NCBI GenBank assembly: GCA_963744935.1
Contig: CAVUVM010000007.1
Coordinates: 1 to 64,000, forward strand
Source: Bog-473 sp963744935
Lineage (GTDB): Bacteria; Actinomycetota; Acidimicrobiia; Acidimicrobiales; RAAP-2
Direction of reading: 5' to 3'
DNA length: 64,000 nt
The notes beneath the pieces were generated by a model that saw nothing but the letters and a program-made list of their open reading frames with translations, had not been told where the DNA came from and did no database searches. The number at the start of each line of letters is the position of its first letter. Position 1 is the stretch's first letter. Shown here piece by piece: positions 43,472-53,312 of the stretch. The translations under genes were made by a program, and so were the position numbers.

Positions 43472-44415
43472 GTGCCGGCCAGCTTGCTCACCACGGGAGC
43501 GAGCGTCTCCCAGGCGTCGGACTCGATCGACCAGTAGGAGATCCCGTACTCGGCCCGGCGCCACTTGAGCTCGGCCGCCATCTCGTCGAGCGTGCCGATG
43601 AGCGCGAGGGGAACGTGGAGCGCGTCCGTGGGGTCGATGCCGAAGGCGGGAGCCATCTGGGTGGCCAACCCCTGCGCGTCGTCGGTGACCATGACGAAGC
43701 CGATGAGCGAATTGAGCTCGAGGTCGTCGAAGCGGGCGCCGGCCGCCTCCTTGACCCAGCCGACCTTGGTCCGGGTCCGCTCGGGCGTCGCGTCGGCGGC
43801 GGTCTCGGCTCCGCCGGTGCCCTCGCGCAGGTTGACGTTGATGCTGACGATGTCGGCGTGCTGCGCCGCAAAGGAGAGGACCCGTTTGCCGCCGCCGCCG
43901 ATGATCAATGGTGGTCCTGGCTGCTGGACGGGTCGCGGCGTGAGCGTGTGGCCCAGCACTTCGTAGTGCTCGCCGTGGAAATGGAACGGACCGTCCGTGC
44001 GCAGCAACCCCTGGACGACCTTGACCGCTTCTTCGAAGCGTGACACCCGGACCGCCGGGTGGTCGTAGGCGATGCCCGCCTCGTCGTAGTCGGTGCGCAT
44101 CCAGCCCGCGCCGAGGCTCAGCTCGAAGCGTCCCTCACTCAACAGGTCGAGCGTGGCCGCCTCCTTGGCCAGGACGAAAGGATGGCGGTAGTCGTTGCAG
44201 AAGACCAACGAGCCCATGCGCAGGGTCGTCGTCGCGCCGGCCACAGCAGCGAGGGCAGGTATGGGGGCCAGTTGGTCGCCGAAGTGATCAGGCATCAGGA
44301 GTGCGCTGTAGCCGAGGTCCTCTGCCTTGCGGGCTTGCTCGGCCCACGAGCGCGCGGATCCCTCGGGTGCTTTGCTCAGCTGCGCGGCGAAGCGGAACTT
44401 CCGGTTGTGTGCCAT
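43468..44415 (-). CDS. LLM-class F420-dependent oxidoreductase
   Basis: A 315-aa luciferase-like TIM barrel of the TIGR03621-like subgroup: starts FRFAAQLSKAPEGSARSWAE, has LLMPDHFGDQLAPIPALAAV, and the central GRFELSLGAGWMRTDYDEAG typical of F420-using members. PPLIIGGGGKRVLSFAAQHA is the conserved phosphate-binding part. It is translationally coupled to the downstream alpha/beta-hydrolase (overlap of 4 nt). Confidence 0.9.
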   Translation of the reverse strand: MAHNRKFRFAAQLSKAPEGSARSWAEQARKAEDLGYSALLMPDHFGDQLAPIPALAAVAGATTTLRMGSLVFCNDYRHPFVLAKEAATLDLLSEGRFELSLGAGWMRTDYDEAGIAYDHPAVRVSRFEEAVKVVQGLLRTDGPFHFHGEHYEVLGHTLTPRPVQQPGPPLIIGGGGKRVLSFAAQHADIVSINVNLREGTGGAETAADATPERTRTKVGWVKEAAGARFDDLELNSLIGFVMVTDDAQGLATQMAPAFGIDPTDALHVPLALIGTLDEMAAELKWRRAEYGISYWSIESDAWETLAPVVSKLAGT

Positions 44416-44455
44416 GGCGCCATGGTGCCAGAGAACGGCGTCGCCGACCCAGTCC

Positions 44456-45823
44456 TCAACCGGCGAACTTTCCCGTGACGAAGCGCTCGAGGAGGAAGTA
44501 GCCGCAAGGGAGGAACAAGAACAGCAGTGCGCGCTCGCGCCACTGGTGCCGGGCCACCCAGACTCCGAGCGCCGCGAAGAAGGGGAACAGCACCAGAACC
44601 TCCCGGCTCTCCGAGAGCAGGATCGTCTGGAACGTGAACACGCACCAGACGAGCGCCAGGAGCACCCCGTAGGAGGGGCGGATGCGAACCCACGCCACCA
44701 CTGCGGCGACGGCGATGAGCACCACCGTCACGAGGTCGAAGAGCTCGACCACCGATGCCGTAGAGGTGTCGAGCAGTCGCCAGTGCACAAGGTCGGACAC
44801 CGCATGGCCGATGGAGGTCCAGGGCCAGCTGAGGTGCCGGTTCCAATGGGCTTGGGCGCGAATGAACGCGAGCCACTCCCCGAAGTGGGCCTTTTGGTAG
44901 GCAAGCCAGGCGACGAACGCAAGGATGGTCGGTGCGAAGACGGCGGTCAGCCGCGCCGCAGTCACCCGCAGCGGTGAGAGCCATTCGACGTCTTGACCCG
45001 AGTGCCACGTCGAGCGGTCGCGCGGCGCCCACCACACCTCGAGCGCGAGGGGGACGAGGAGGAGCACCAGGTAGTACTTCCCCATCGCGGCTGCGGCGGC
45101 GAACAGACCCGCTGCGACGTAGTGGCCGCGCCGCGCCGCCAAGAAGGCGACGGTGGCCGCCGCCAGCGTGACCGACTCGGGGTAGGTGGCGACCAAGAAG
45201 AAGGCGCTCGGCCAGGCCAGCAACAGCACGCAGGCCCCGTCGGCTGCCTGCCGGCCGACCTCCAGGTCGACCAGCTTCCAGAGCGCCGCCAACGCAACGA
45301 CCAGGCCGAGGGTGCTCACGATCTCGCTGCTCGTGATGTACCCGAACCCCAGGACGTCGTGGGTGATCCGGACCAGGAGGGGATAGAGCGGACCGAACGC
45401 GTAGAAGGCGCGATTACCCGTCTGCGCCGCGGCGACGGCGTGCCCCGGGTAGCCGTGGGCGGCCAAGGACAGGTAGTAGCCGGCATCCCACTGGGCCAGG
45501 ATCTGGGTCAGCACGCCGGGATGGCGGGCCACCACGTGCGGGAACTGCACGCCATCGGCGCTGACGAGTGCGATCCAGGTGACGATGAGGCGAAAACCGA
45601 TCGTTGCCCCGACGGCAATGGTCAGCGGCCGGCGCCACTGCTCCCAGAGCAGCGGCAGACGCGACGACGGCGCGTCCGGCTGCTCCTTTGCATCGCCAGA
45701 CGCGCCGGAGTGCTCTTCGAAGTCGGTGGAGCGTTGCGCGTCGTCGCCGGTTGGTGCGGGATCGCCACCAACCTCGTCGCCCTGCGCCACGGCGCCGTCC
45801 GCTCCCAGGGCCTGCTCAGTCAC
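44456..45823 (-). CDS. PIG-V-like membrane mannosyltransferase
   Basis: A 455-aa GT-C-type membrane protein. About 60 hydrophilic residues rich in Glu/Asp precede ~9 membrane segments. The first luminal loop has the GT-C/PIG-V pattern QWDAGYYLSLAAHGYPG, with the catalytic-type Asp; later NRAFYAFGPLYPLLVR continues the motif. It likely transfers mannose from polyprenyl-phosphate mannose to a cell-envelope glycolipid or protein. It is separated by 40 nt from the LLM gene upstream of its end, and no other glycan gene is adjacent. Confidence 0.75.
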   Translation of the reverse strand: MTEQALGADGAVAQGDEVGGDPAPTGDDAQRSTDFEEHSGASGDAKEQPDAPSSRLPLLWEQWRRPLTIAVGATIGFRLIVTWIALVSADGVQFPHVVARHPGVLTQILAQWDAGYYLSLAAHGYPGHAVAAAQTGNRAFYAFGPLYPLLVRITHDVLGFGYITSSEIVSTLGLVVALAALWKLVDLEVGRQAADGACVLLLAWPSAFFLVATYPESVTLAAATVAFLAARRGHYVAAGLFAAAAAMGKYYLVLLLVPLALEVWWAPRDRSTWHSGQDVEWLSPLRVTAARLTAVFAPTILAFVAWLAYQKAHFGEWLAFIRAQAHWNRHLSWPWTSIGHAVSDLVHWRLLDTSTASVVELFDLVTVVLIAVAAVVAWVRIRPSYGVLLALVWCVFTFQTILLSESREVLVLFPFFAALGVWVARHQWRERALLFLFLPCGYFLLERFVTGKFAG

Positions 45824-45906
45824 GACGTCGCCACCGTAGTGCAGGACACTGCGTGCGGCCGGGGTCCGGCGCCGGCGCGGCGGTCCGGCGGACCCGCGGC
45901 GTGGAC

Positions 45907-46815
45907 CTAAATGAAGCTGAAGTCAGGCACGCCCGAGCTGATGCCCTTGAAGAGCTCGCCTTTGTTCGCAACCAGCTCCTCGGGCGTCCAGGCCGCGTCG
46001 CGCGTCACCTGTCCGACTGCCTTGAAGGCGCTCATGGCGTAGATGTTGCCGCCGAAGACGACGAGGATCTGGCCGTTGACGTCGGCGGACCCCGGAGCGG
46101 CGAGGAACGCCACGACGTTGGCGATGTTCTTCGGGTCCCACGCGTCGAAACCCTCCTTCGCATCCATGCCGTCGCCGCCGAAGATGGTCTCGGTCATTCG
46201 TGTGCGTGCGCGCGGGGCGATGGCATTCGACGTCACGCCGTAGCGGCCGAGCTCGCGAGCCTCGACCCACGTGAGCGCGGCGATGCCTGCCTTGGCGGCC
46301 GCGTAGTTCGCCTGGCCGGCGTTGCCGAAGAGGCCGGCTTCCGACGACGTGTTGATGATGCGACCGGTGACGTCCTCACCCGCCTTCGAGCGGTTGCGCC
46401 AATACACGGAGGCGTGGTGGGTGGCGGCGAAGTGTCCCTTGAGATGGACCCGGATGACGTCGTCCCAGTCCGACTCGTCCATGTTGAACATCATCTTGTC
46501 CCGCAGGATCCCGGCGTTGTTCACGAGGATGTCGAGGGAGCCGAAGGTGTCGATGGCTTGGTCGACCACGGCCTTGCCGCCGGCCCACGTGCTGATGTCG
46601 TCGCCGTTGACCGCGGCCTCTCCACCGTTCTTCTTGATGAGCTCGACGACCTCTTCTGCAGGGTGGACGTCCGAACCGCCTTCGCCGTGCAATCCAGCGC
46701 CGACGTCGTTGACGACGACACGCGCCCCCTCGCCGGCCAGTACGAGCGCTTCCTCGCGCCCGATGCCCCGTCCTGCGCCGGTGATCACAGCCACCTTGCC
46801 GTCGAGCAGTCCCAT
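45907..46815 (-). CDS. SDR-family dehydrogenase (3-hydroxyacyl/hydroxysteroid-like)
   Basis: A 302-aa SDR with TGAGRGIG (12-19), NNAGILRD, NTSSEAG for the catalytic Ser and YAAAK. The segment NDVGAGLHGEGGSDVHPAEE and its C-terminus match the bacterial relatives of the 17-beta-HSD4/peroxisomal multifunctional enzyme dehydrogenase, which act on 3-hydroxyacyl-CoA or sterol side chains. The ATG at 46815 is chosen, with GGGAGG 7 nt upstream; an ATG at 46821 would be too close to that site. It stands alone. Confidence 0.88.
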   Translation of the reverse strand: MGLLDGKVAVITGAGRGIGREEALVLAGEGARVVVNDVGAGLHGEGGSDVHPAEEVVELIKKNGGEAAVNGDDISTWAGGKAVVDQAIDTFGSLDILVNNAGILRDKMMFNMDESDWDDVIRVHLKGHFAATHHASVYWRNRSKAGEDVTGRIINTSSEAGLFGNAGQANYAAAKAGIAALTWVEARELGRYGVTSNAIAPRARTRMTETIFGGDGMDAKEGFDAWDPKNIANVVAFLAAPGSADVNGQILVVFGGNIYAMSAFKAVGQVTRDAAWTPEELVANKGELFKGISSGVPDFSFI

Positions 46816-46942
46816 CGTCATGCCTCCCTGTGCCAGTGCTCTGCCGCATCGACGCGCCGACCCGTTCGTCCCTGAAGTGAGGGTCCGGCTCCCGGGCCCG
46901 AAGGCCGTCGCGCGGCGCATGCAGTGTGGCCGATGGCGGTCT

Positions 46943-48001
46943 TCACGGGCAAAACCGAGGTAGTTCCTCGGCGACGACCAGCGCTATCAGCGCGGCGGTC
47001 TCCGCCCGTGCCCGTGCACGCCCGAAGCGAGCGACGAGGCTGACGACCTCCATCCCGTCGGGCGGTTCGACGAACAACGCCGCATCTACGCCGCCCGCGA
47101 CGCACAGGACGGGGAGTGGTCGCCCGTGCGCCGCGCGCGCCCGCGCCAGTTCGAGCACGCCGCCGGGCACCTTGCCGTGGAAGGACGGCGGATCGAGGTG
47201 TCCCTCGCCGGTCATCACGAGGTCGGCCGGCTCGAGCCGGGCTGCCAGGCCGACCAGGCCGGCCACGAAGTCGAAACCCGGCTCGATGCGAGCTCCCAGT
47301 GCGACGAGCCCGCCCGCCAGGCCTCCGGCGGCACCGGCACCGGGCACCTCGGTGACGTCCACGCCCACCTCACGCCGGTAGCGCGCGGCCACCTCGACGA
47401 GGCGCCCCTCGAGCAGCCGGACCTGGGCCGGCGACGCACCTTTCTGCGGGCCGAACACCGCCGCCGCTTCGGTGAACCGAGTCGTGACGTCGGACGCGAC
47501 GACGAGCTCGACGTCGCGCAGCGCCTCTGGCGACCCGACGGCGTCGAATGCGCCCTCACCGCCATCGGTCGTCGCAGAGCCACCACACCCGATGACGATG
47601 CGTCCCGCTCCGGCGTCACGTGCGGCCAGGAGCAGCTGGCCGACTCCGGCTGTAGTGGCGCGCACGGGGTCGTCGCCTCCTGGCCTCGGCACGAGGGCGC
47701 GGCCCGCTGCCTTTGACATCTCGACGACGGCCGTAGGGCGAGCGTCGACGCCGCCCTCGTGAGGAGCGTCGGCCCCGAGCAAGCGCCATTCCGCCTCGAC
47801 GGCTCGCCCGAGTGGGCCGGTGACGGTGGTGACATGGCGGGTGCCGCCGCAGGCACCGAGCAGTCCTTCGCCGCCGTCGGACATCGGCACCTCGTCGGCG
47901 GTCCACCCCATGCCGCGTGCCGCACCAGCCGCCGCGGCGGCCGCGGCGATCGCCGAGGCCGTGCCGCGGAACTTGTCCGGCGCCGCGACGAAGTGGGGCA
48001 T
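46943..48001 (-). CDS. Glycerate kinase (GlxK family)
   Basis: Phosphorylates glycerate, feeding it into glycolysis. The 352-aa protein starts PHFVAAPDKFRGTASA, the glycerate-kinase signature (APDSFKG-like), then has MSDGGEGLL, VIGCGGSATTDGGEGAFDAVG as the core nucleotide-binding motif and VMTGEGHLDPPSFHGKVPGG near the end. The ATG at 48001 is used; the frame runs open into the tRNA gene upstream, which cannot be coding. Neighbouring serine or glyoxylate genes are absent. Confidence 0.92.
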   Translation of the reverse strand: MPHFVAAPDKFRGTASAIAAAAAAAGAARGMGWTADEVPMSDGGEGLLGACGGTRHVTTVTGPLGRAVEAEWRLLGADAPHEGGVDARPTAVVEMSKAAGRALVPRPGGDDPVRATTAGVGQLLLAARDAGAGRIVIGCGGSATTDGGEGAFDAVGSPEALRDVELVVASDVTTRFTEAAAVFGPQKGASPAQVRLLEGRLVEVAARYRREVGVDVTEVPGAGAAGGLAGGLVALGARIEPGFDFVAGLVGLAARLEPADLVMTGEGHLDPPSFHGKVPGGVLELARARAAHGRPLPVLCVAGGVDAALFVEPPDGMEVVSLVARFGRARARAETAALIALVVAEELPRFCP

Positions 48002-48091
48002 GCCGGCGAAACCTACCGGGCGCGGTGGCGCCCCTCGGGGTCCCGCCCGGGCCGGGAGCGACATGCGGGCGGGCCACGACCGGGCGAGGTG

Positions 48092-48178
<87 letters not shown>

Positions 48179-48255
48179 GGTCCCGCAGTGCGGGTGATCA
48201 GGCAGTGTACGGCGCTGTGCCCACCAGAGCGCCCGCTGCCCACTAGCCTCGTACC

Positions 48256-48873
48256 ATGGCAAATTCATCTGAGGCCACGCCCATCGTGGCCGCCGGCGCA
48301 GACCTCGATTCGAGCGGCCGTATCTTCCAGCAGCTGCTGAAGGAGCGGATCGTCTTCATCGGAAGTGCGATTGACCAGGTCACAGCGAACCTCGTCTGCG
48401 CCCAGCTCATCCTCTTGGAGGCGGAGAACCCCGAGAGGGACATCTCCCTCTACATCAACTCCCCGGGCGGCTCGGTCACCGACGGCCTGGCCATCTACGA
48501 CACGATGCAGTACGTCCGTCCCGACGTGTCGACCATCTGTGTGGGGCTGGCGGCCAGCATGGGCCAGTTCCTGCTCTGCGCCGGCGCGCCGGGCAAGCGC
48601 TACGCCCTGCCGCACTCACGCATCTTGATGCATCAGCCCTCGGGGTCCATGCAGGGTCAGGCCGCCGACATCGCCATCCAGGCCGAGCAGATCATCTATC
48701 TCAAGCGGATGATGGCCGAGCGCATCGCCTTCCACACGGGGCAGCCGCTCGAGCGCATCGAGACGGACTCGGACCGCGACCGCTGGTTCACGGCCGACGA
48801 GGCCTGCGAGTACGGCTTCATCGACAAGGTCATCGACCGCTCGACAGCCACGACAGCCGCGGGGAACCCATAG
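48256..48873 (+). CDS. clpP: ATP-dependent Clp protease proteolytic subunit
   Basis: Serine peptidase that forms the ClpP barrel fed by ClpX or ClpC. The 205-aa protein has YINSPGGSVTDGLAIYD, catalytic Ser101 in GLAASMGQFLL, His126 in SRILMHQPSG, and an acidic residue in ERIETDSDRDRW (Asp171 by alignment to the E. coli enzyme). A short propeptide is likely. It is not followed by clpX here; a polysaccharide ABC permease starts 2 nt after its stop, so it may lead that operon. Other clpP copies are likely elsewhere. Confidence 0.95.
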   Translation: MANSSEATPIVAAGADLDSSGRIFQQLLKERIVFIGSAIDQVTANLVCAQLILLEAENPERDISLYINSPGGSVTDGLAIYDTMQYVRPDVSTICVGLAASMGQFLLCAGAPGKRYALPHSRILMHQPSGSMQGQAADIAIQAEQIIYLKRMMAERIAFHTGQPLERIETDSDRDRWFTADEACEYGFIDKVIDRSTATTAAGNP

Positions 48874-48875
48874 AC

Positions 48876-49907
48876 GTGGCGCTCGACGTCCCGGCCTCAT
48901 CGTCGGACGCGGACCAAAGACTCGAAGGCGCGTTGGTGGAGGAGCGGGTACCGGACCGCTCCCCCATGGCCGCCCAGGCGGGTGGGCTCGGTGCCAGCGA
49001 GTCCCGCCGCGCCACCGGCGTCCGCATCGTCACCCCGACCACCAGTGTCCGCAAGCGGATCCACGAGATCTGGCTGTCGCGCGAGCTCCTGGTCTACCTG
49101 GTTCGGACCGAGATCAAGGTCAAGTACAAGAACTCGGTCCTCGGTCTCGTCTGGTCCATGGTCGCGCCCGCCATGACCCTGGCCATCTACTTCGTGGTGT
49201 TCCAGATCGTGCTCGGCAACCACACGCCGAATTTCGTGATCTTCCTGTTCGCGGGCCTGCTGTTGTGGAACCTCTTCTCACTCGGCGTGCTCACCGGCAC
49301 CGGCGTCGTGGTCAACAACTCGGGCATCGTGAAGAAGGTCTCCTTCCCGCGCGAGATCCTCTCGCTGGCCGCCGTCGGCTCAGCCTGCGTCTTCTTCTTC
49401 TTCCAGGCGATCGTGATGGTCATCTTCATGATCGTCCTGCACCACGGCCCGGATTGGTCCTACTTGCCGGTACTGCTGCTCGCCCTGGTGACCGGCATCG
49501 TCCTCGCCTCGGCCATCGCGGTGCTCCTGTCGGCCGTCAACGTCTACCTGCGTGACACGCAGCACCTCATTGAGGTCATCCTCACCGCCTGGTTCTGGGC
49601 CTGTCCCATCGTCTATCTCTACCAGCAGCAGATCGGGATCAGGCTCGGGAAGAAGGGCTTGACCTGGGTGTACTTCCTGAACCCGATGGTGCCCCTCATA
49701 CTGTCCTTCCAGCGCTGCATCTATGCCGACGTGACGGCGTACGGCAAGGTCAACGGCGTGGAGACGACGTTCTACGCGCTGCCCCCGAAGGGGATGCTCT
49801 GGTACGTCGGCCTCGACCTCGCGGTGCTCGCCCTTTCGATCATCCTCTTCCTCTTCGCCCTCGCAGTCTTTGGCCGCCTGGAAGGCAACTTCGCGGAGGA
49901 GCTCTGA
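48876..49907 (+). CDS. ABC-2 polysaccharide export permease (Wzm-like)
   Basis: Membrane subunit of a glycan/teichoic-acid-type exporter. The 343-aa protein has ~65 hydrophilic N-terminal residues, then RELLVYLVRTEIKVKYKNSVLG... like TagG/Wzm, and six membrane segments (for example MTLAIYFVVFQIVL, FVIFLFAGLLLWNLFSL). The GTG at 48876 lies 2 nt after clpP. Its stop overlaps the ATPase start (ATGA at 49907), so the transporter subunits are translationally coupled. Confidence 0.9.
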   Translation: MALDVPASSSDADQRLEGALVEERVPDRSPMAAQAGGLGASESRRATGVRIVTPTTSVRKRIHEIWLSRELLVYLVRTEIKVKYKNSVLGLVWSMVAPAMTLAIYFVVFQIVLGNHTPNFVIFLFAGLLLWNLFSLGVLTGTGVVVNNSGIVKKVSFPREILSLAAVGSACVFFFFQAIVMVIFMIVLHHGPDWSYLPVLLLALVTGIVLASAIAVLLSAVNVYLRDTQHLIEVILTAWFWACPIVYLYQQQIGIRLGKKGLTWVYFLNPMVPLILSFQRCIYADVTAYGKVNGVETTFYALPPKGMLWYVGLDLAVLALSIILFLFALAVFGRLEGNFAEEL

Positions 49908-51187
49908 TGAGCGACTTCGCTGTCGACGTACGGAACGTCTCCAAGCGGTTCCGCCTGGCCCACGGGCAGTACAACTCCGTGAAGGAGCGCATCATCCACG
50001 GGGGCCGGCGCAAGACGACCGAGGACTTCTGGGCGCTGAACAAGGTCTCTCTCACCGTCCGCGAGGGCGAGACGGTCGGCATCCTCGGTCGCAACGGCTC
50101 GGGGAAGTCCACGCTGCTCAAGTGCATCTGCGGCGTCCTCCAACCCACCACCGGCGAGGTCGCTGTGCGCGGGAAGCTCGCTGCGTTGTTAGAGCTCGGA
50201 GCCGGATTCCAAGCGGACCTCTCCGGACGCGAGAACATCTACCTCAACGGGTCGCTGCTCGGGATGACCAAGCGCCAGGTGGACAAGGCCTTCGATGCCA
50301 TCGTGGACTTTTCCGAACTGGAGGAGTTCATTGACGGGCCGGTCAAGTTCTACTCGTCGGGCATGGCCGTGCGGCTGGGTTTCGCCGTCGCCGTCAACGT
50401 CGACCCCGACATCCTGGTGATCGACGAGGTGCTGGCGGTGGGGGACGAGCGGTTCCAGCGCAAGTGTCTCGACCGGGTCAGCCAGTTCCAGAAAGAGGGA
50501 CGCACCATCTTGTTGGTGACGCACTCGGCAGACGTCGTGCGGAGCATCTGCGACCGTGGGGTGGTCCTCAGCCACGGCGATCTCGTCGCCGAGGGCGAGC
50601 CGGGCGAGGCGACCCGGATCTTCAGGGAGCGCCTGATGGCAGAGGGTGCCGGCATGGCGATCGTCGACCCCGCGCTCGTGGCCGTGCCGGCGACGCCCAA
50701 GACCATCGGGAACGATTCGCTGCCCGATGCCGAGCGGCCGGTGCGGTTCCGCTCGGTCCATCGGGTCTACTCGGGAGACAACACCGTCCCGTACATGCGC
50801 ACCGGGGACGACTTGACCATCCGCGTCGAGTTCGAGGCCCTGTACCCGACCGAAGACGTGGTCTTCTCCTTGGAGATTCGCGACGATCACGAGAACATGG
50901 TCATGCGGACCGACACCACCATCATCGGCATGCCGATCGACGCGCCGCGAGGTGTCAGCGTCATGCACTTCGGGATCGTGGACATGCCGCTCCTCGACGG
51001 CTCCTTCAGCTTCGCCGTCGGGATCCAGAGCCGCAGCGGCATCCTCTACGACTGGTACGACCAGGCGGGCACGTTCGAGGTCATGAACCCCGGCAAGACG
51101 ACGGGCTCGATCCACTTGAAGGTGCACGCAGCATTGATTTCGACCGAGGGCGTCGACGCCTCTGACGCGTTCGCCCGGCCCCTCTGA
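49907..51187 (+). CDS. ABC polysaccharide exporter ATPase with C-terminal Wzt-like domain
   Basis: Energises the Wzm-like permease. The N-terminal ABC domain has Walker A GRNGSGKST, a signature-region YSSGMAVRLGFA, Walker B ILVIDEVLA and a switch His in LLVTHSADVV. After ~250 the Wzt-type carbohydrate-binding domain follows (VRFRSVHRVYSGDNTVPYMR, then TFEVMNPGKTTGSIHLKVHA), which in known systems recognises the modified end of the glycan. The 426-aa length fits Wzt. A glycan end modified by the methyltransferases downstream is a reasonable guess. Confidence 0.9.
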   Translation: MSDFAVDVRNVSKRFRLAHGQYNSVKERIIHGGRRKTTEDFWALNKVSLTVREGETVGILGRNGSGKSTLLKCICGVLQPTTGEVAVRGKLAALLELGAGFQADLSGRENIYLNGSLLGMTKRQVDKAFDAIVDFSELEEFIDGPVKFYSSGMAVRLGFAVAVNVDPDILVIDEVLAVGDERFQRKCLDRVSQFQKEGRTILLVTHSADVVRSICDRGVVLSHGDLVAEGEPGEATRIFRERLMAEGAGMAIVDPALVAVPATPKTIGNDSLPDAERPVRFRSVHRVYSGDNTVPYMRTGDDLTIRVEFEALYPTEDVVFSLEIRDDHENMVMRTDTTIIGMPIDAPRGVSVMHFGIVDMPLLDGSFSFAVGIQSRSGILYDWYDQAGTFEVMNPGKTTGSIHLKVHAALISTEGVDASDAFARPL

Positions 51188-51201
51188 GCGAGACTCGCGC
51201 C

Positions 51202-52212
51202 ATGGACGACGCCGAGGTGACGCTGCCCGAGGACCCGCAGGCGTACGTGGCTCAGGTCATGGCCGAGATCGCCGAGGAGGTGCGGCTGCGCCGAACGTCT
51301 GGTGACCTCCCGCCGAGGCTCGAGCGCGAGCTCGACGAGCTCTTTCTCGCTCACTCCCCGGTGGCCGGGCGCGGCGGTGACCTCGGCGAGGCGATGCGGA
51401 TGGTGGACGCCGCGACGTTCATCGACCCGGTCGTGCCCGTCGACTCCGAGAAGGCGGCCGGTGCGTTCGTCAAGAAGGGCATGCGGTCGATGCTCCTCTG
51501 GTACGTGGGCTGGGTCACCCATCAGATGAGCCAGTCGACCGCCGCCGTGAGCCGCGCCCTGCACATCGTGGACGGGCGGCTCAAGGAGCTCGAGCGCCAG
51601 GTCGAGGTGCAGCGGGTCCCCGACGCGGGCGTCGTCGAGTTCCCTGCGTCGCGAGCTCCCGACGCCTGGTGGGTCGAGCCCGCCGTGGCCGCAGTCGCCA
51701 AGGCGCCCGGGCGGGTCCTCCATGCCGCGTGTGGTGACGGCTGGCTGGTGCGCCGCATCGTGGCCGCTGGTGGGGACGCCTACGGGGTCGACCCGCGGAC
51801 GCACCTGGTCGAGGTGGCAGAGCTGGGCACCGTCGACCTGCGCGCCGAGAGCGTGGCCGAGCACCTGCGCGCCGTGGCCGCCGCCGGACTGGGCGCGGTG
51901 GTCCTCAGTGGGATCGTCGACGGCATGTCGGGCGGAGAGCGCGCCCAGCTGCTCGCCGCGGTGGGGACGCGGCTCGCGCCCGGCGGCACCTTGGTCATCC
52001 ACTCCGTCACTCGAGCCAGCTGGGACGCTGCCGACGCACCACCCGAGGCGGACCTCGCGCCGGGCCGGCCCCTGCGGCCCGAGGCCTGGTGCCGCCTGCT
52101 CGAGCAGAGCGGCTACGACGCGGTGGCGCAGAGCGGTCCCGGCGGATCCGACTTCATGGTGACCGCGGTCCGGGACGCGATCACGGCACCGTACGCGCCA
52201 GCCCGACGGTGA
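51202..52212 (+). CDS. SAM-dependent methyltransferase (cassette A)
   Basis: A 336-aa class I methyltransferase with a helical N-terminal part (~1-130; LPPRLERELDELFLAHSPV) and a Rossmann domain whose SAM motif is VLHAACGDGWLV (~174-185), followed by GVDPRTHLVEVAE and VVLSGIVDGMSGGERAQLL. Its C-terminal RPLRPEAWCRLLEQSGYDAV places it among glycan-cluster methyltransferases. Its stop overlaps the glycosyltransferase start (GTGA at 52209). A paralogue at 58052 has the same arrangement. Confidence 0.85.
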   Translation: MDDAEVTLPEDPQAYVAQVMAEIAEEVRLRRTSGDLPPRLERELDELFLAHSPVAGRGGDLGEAMRMVDAATFIDPVVPVDSEKAAGAFVKKGMRSMLLWYVGWVTHQMSQSTAAVSRALHIVDGRLKELERQVEVQRVPDAGVVEFPASRAPDAWWVEPAVAAVAKAPGRVLHAACGDGWLVRRIVAAGGDAYGVDPRTHLVEVAELGTVDLRAESVAEHLRAVAAAGLGAVVLSGIVDGMSGGERAQLLAAVGTRLAPGGTLVIHSVTRASWDAADAPPEADLAPGRPLRPEAWCRLLEQSGYDAVAQSGPGGSDFMVTAVRDAITAPYAPARR

Positions 52213-53312
52213 GCGCCGCCGCCGGGAGGCCGGTGGCCGTCCACCAGTTCATCGCCACCCTCAATCCGCACGACGCCACCGGCACACACACCCTGTTGTT
52301 GCGGGACGCCTTGCGGGCGGCGGGATGGCGTTCGGAGATCTTTGCCGAGGCGATCCACGACGACCTCTCGTCGCTGGCGTTCAAGCACTGGATGTACCCC
52401 GAGCACGCGGCCGAGGGCGACGTCGCGGTGTACCAATTCACGACGTCCTCCCCGGTGGCGGGGTACCTGGCCGAGCGCGGCGTGCCACTCGTGCTCGACT
52501 TCCACAACTTCACCGCGCCGGAGTACTTCGAGGGCTGGGAGCCCCAGAGCGTCGAGCGGGCGACCGAGGCGGCCGAGGAGCTCGCGCTCCTCGCGCCGCG
52601 GGCCCTGCTCGGATTGGCCAAGAGCCGCTACAGCGAGGTGGAGCTCCAACGCGCCGGATGCCGGCGCACGACCGTGGTCCCGGTGCTGGCGGACTACGCC
52701 CGCGTCAGCGCCCCGCCGGACGCACGGGTGGCGGCCGAGCTCGCGCGCGAGAGCGCGGGCGGCGGCGCCGACATCCTCTTCGTCGGTCGAGTCGTCCCCT
52801 CCAAGGCGCAGCACGAGCTGGTGAAAGCCCTGTGGGCCTACCGCCGCCTCTATGACCCCCAGGCCCGGCTGCACCTCGTCGGCGGCACGGCCAGCTTCGA
52901 GTACACCAAGGCACTCCAGGACTTCATCGAGGATCTCCATCTGGCCGAGGCGGTCCGTCTGCCCGGCGAGGTGTCCGACGCGTCGCTGGCCGCCCACTAC
53001 GCCGCGGCAGACGTCTACCTCTCGTTGTCGGAGCACGAGGGGTTCGGCGTGCCGCTCGTCGAAGCCATGGCGGCGGGTGTCCCGGTGGTGGCGCGCGGTG
53101 CGGGCGCCGTGGCGGAGACGGCGGGGGGCGCTGCACTCTTGCTGGCCGCGGCCGACCACTCCTATGTCGCCGCCGCGTTGCACCGGGTGTGCACCGACGA
53201 CGCCCTCCGCGCCGTCCTGAGATCGGCCGGGGCGCGCCGTGCGGCCGAGCTGGCGGACGGTGGCGCGGCCACCCGGATCGTGGACGCCATCGCCGGGGCG
53301 GTGACGCCGTGA
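52209..53312 (+). CDS. GT4-type glycosyltransferase (cassette A, first)
   Basis: A 367-aa GT-B fold enzyme. It opens VAVHQFIATLNPHDATGTHT, shared with three other proteins in this cluster, and has GDVAVYQFTTSSPVAGYLAE and LVLDFHNFTAP. The donor-binding half shows FVGRVVPSKAQHEL, RLHLVGG and SEHEGFGVPLVEAMAAGVPV, with the GT4 E-x7-E motif. The GTG at 52209 is coupled to the methyltransferase. Sugar donor and acceptor are unknown. Confidence 0.88.
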   Translation: MSAAAGRPVAVHQFIATLNPHDATGTHTLLLRDALRAAGWRSEIFAEAIHDDLSSLAFKHWMYPEHAAEGDVAVYQFTTSSPVAGYLAERGVPLVLDFHNFTAPEYFEGWEPQSVERATEAAEELALLAPRALLGLAKSRYSEVELQRAGCRRTTVVPVLADYARVSAPPDARVAAELARESAGGGADILFVGRVVPSKAQHELVKALWAYRRLYDPQARLHLVGGTASFEYTKALQDFIEDLHLAEAVRLPGEVSDASLAAHYAAADVYLSLSEHEGFGVPLVEAMAAGVPVVARGAGAVAETAGGAALLLAAADHSYVAAALHRVCTDDALRAVLRSAGARRAAELADGGAATRIVDAIAGAVTP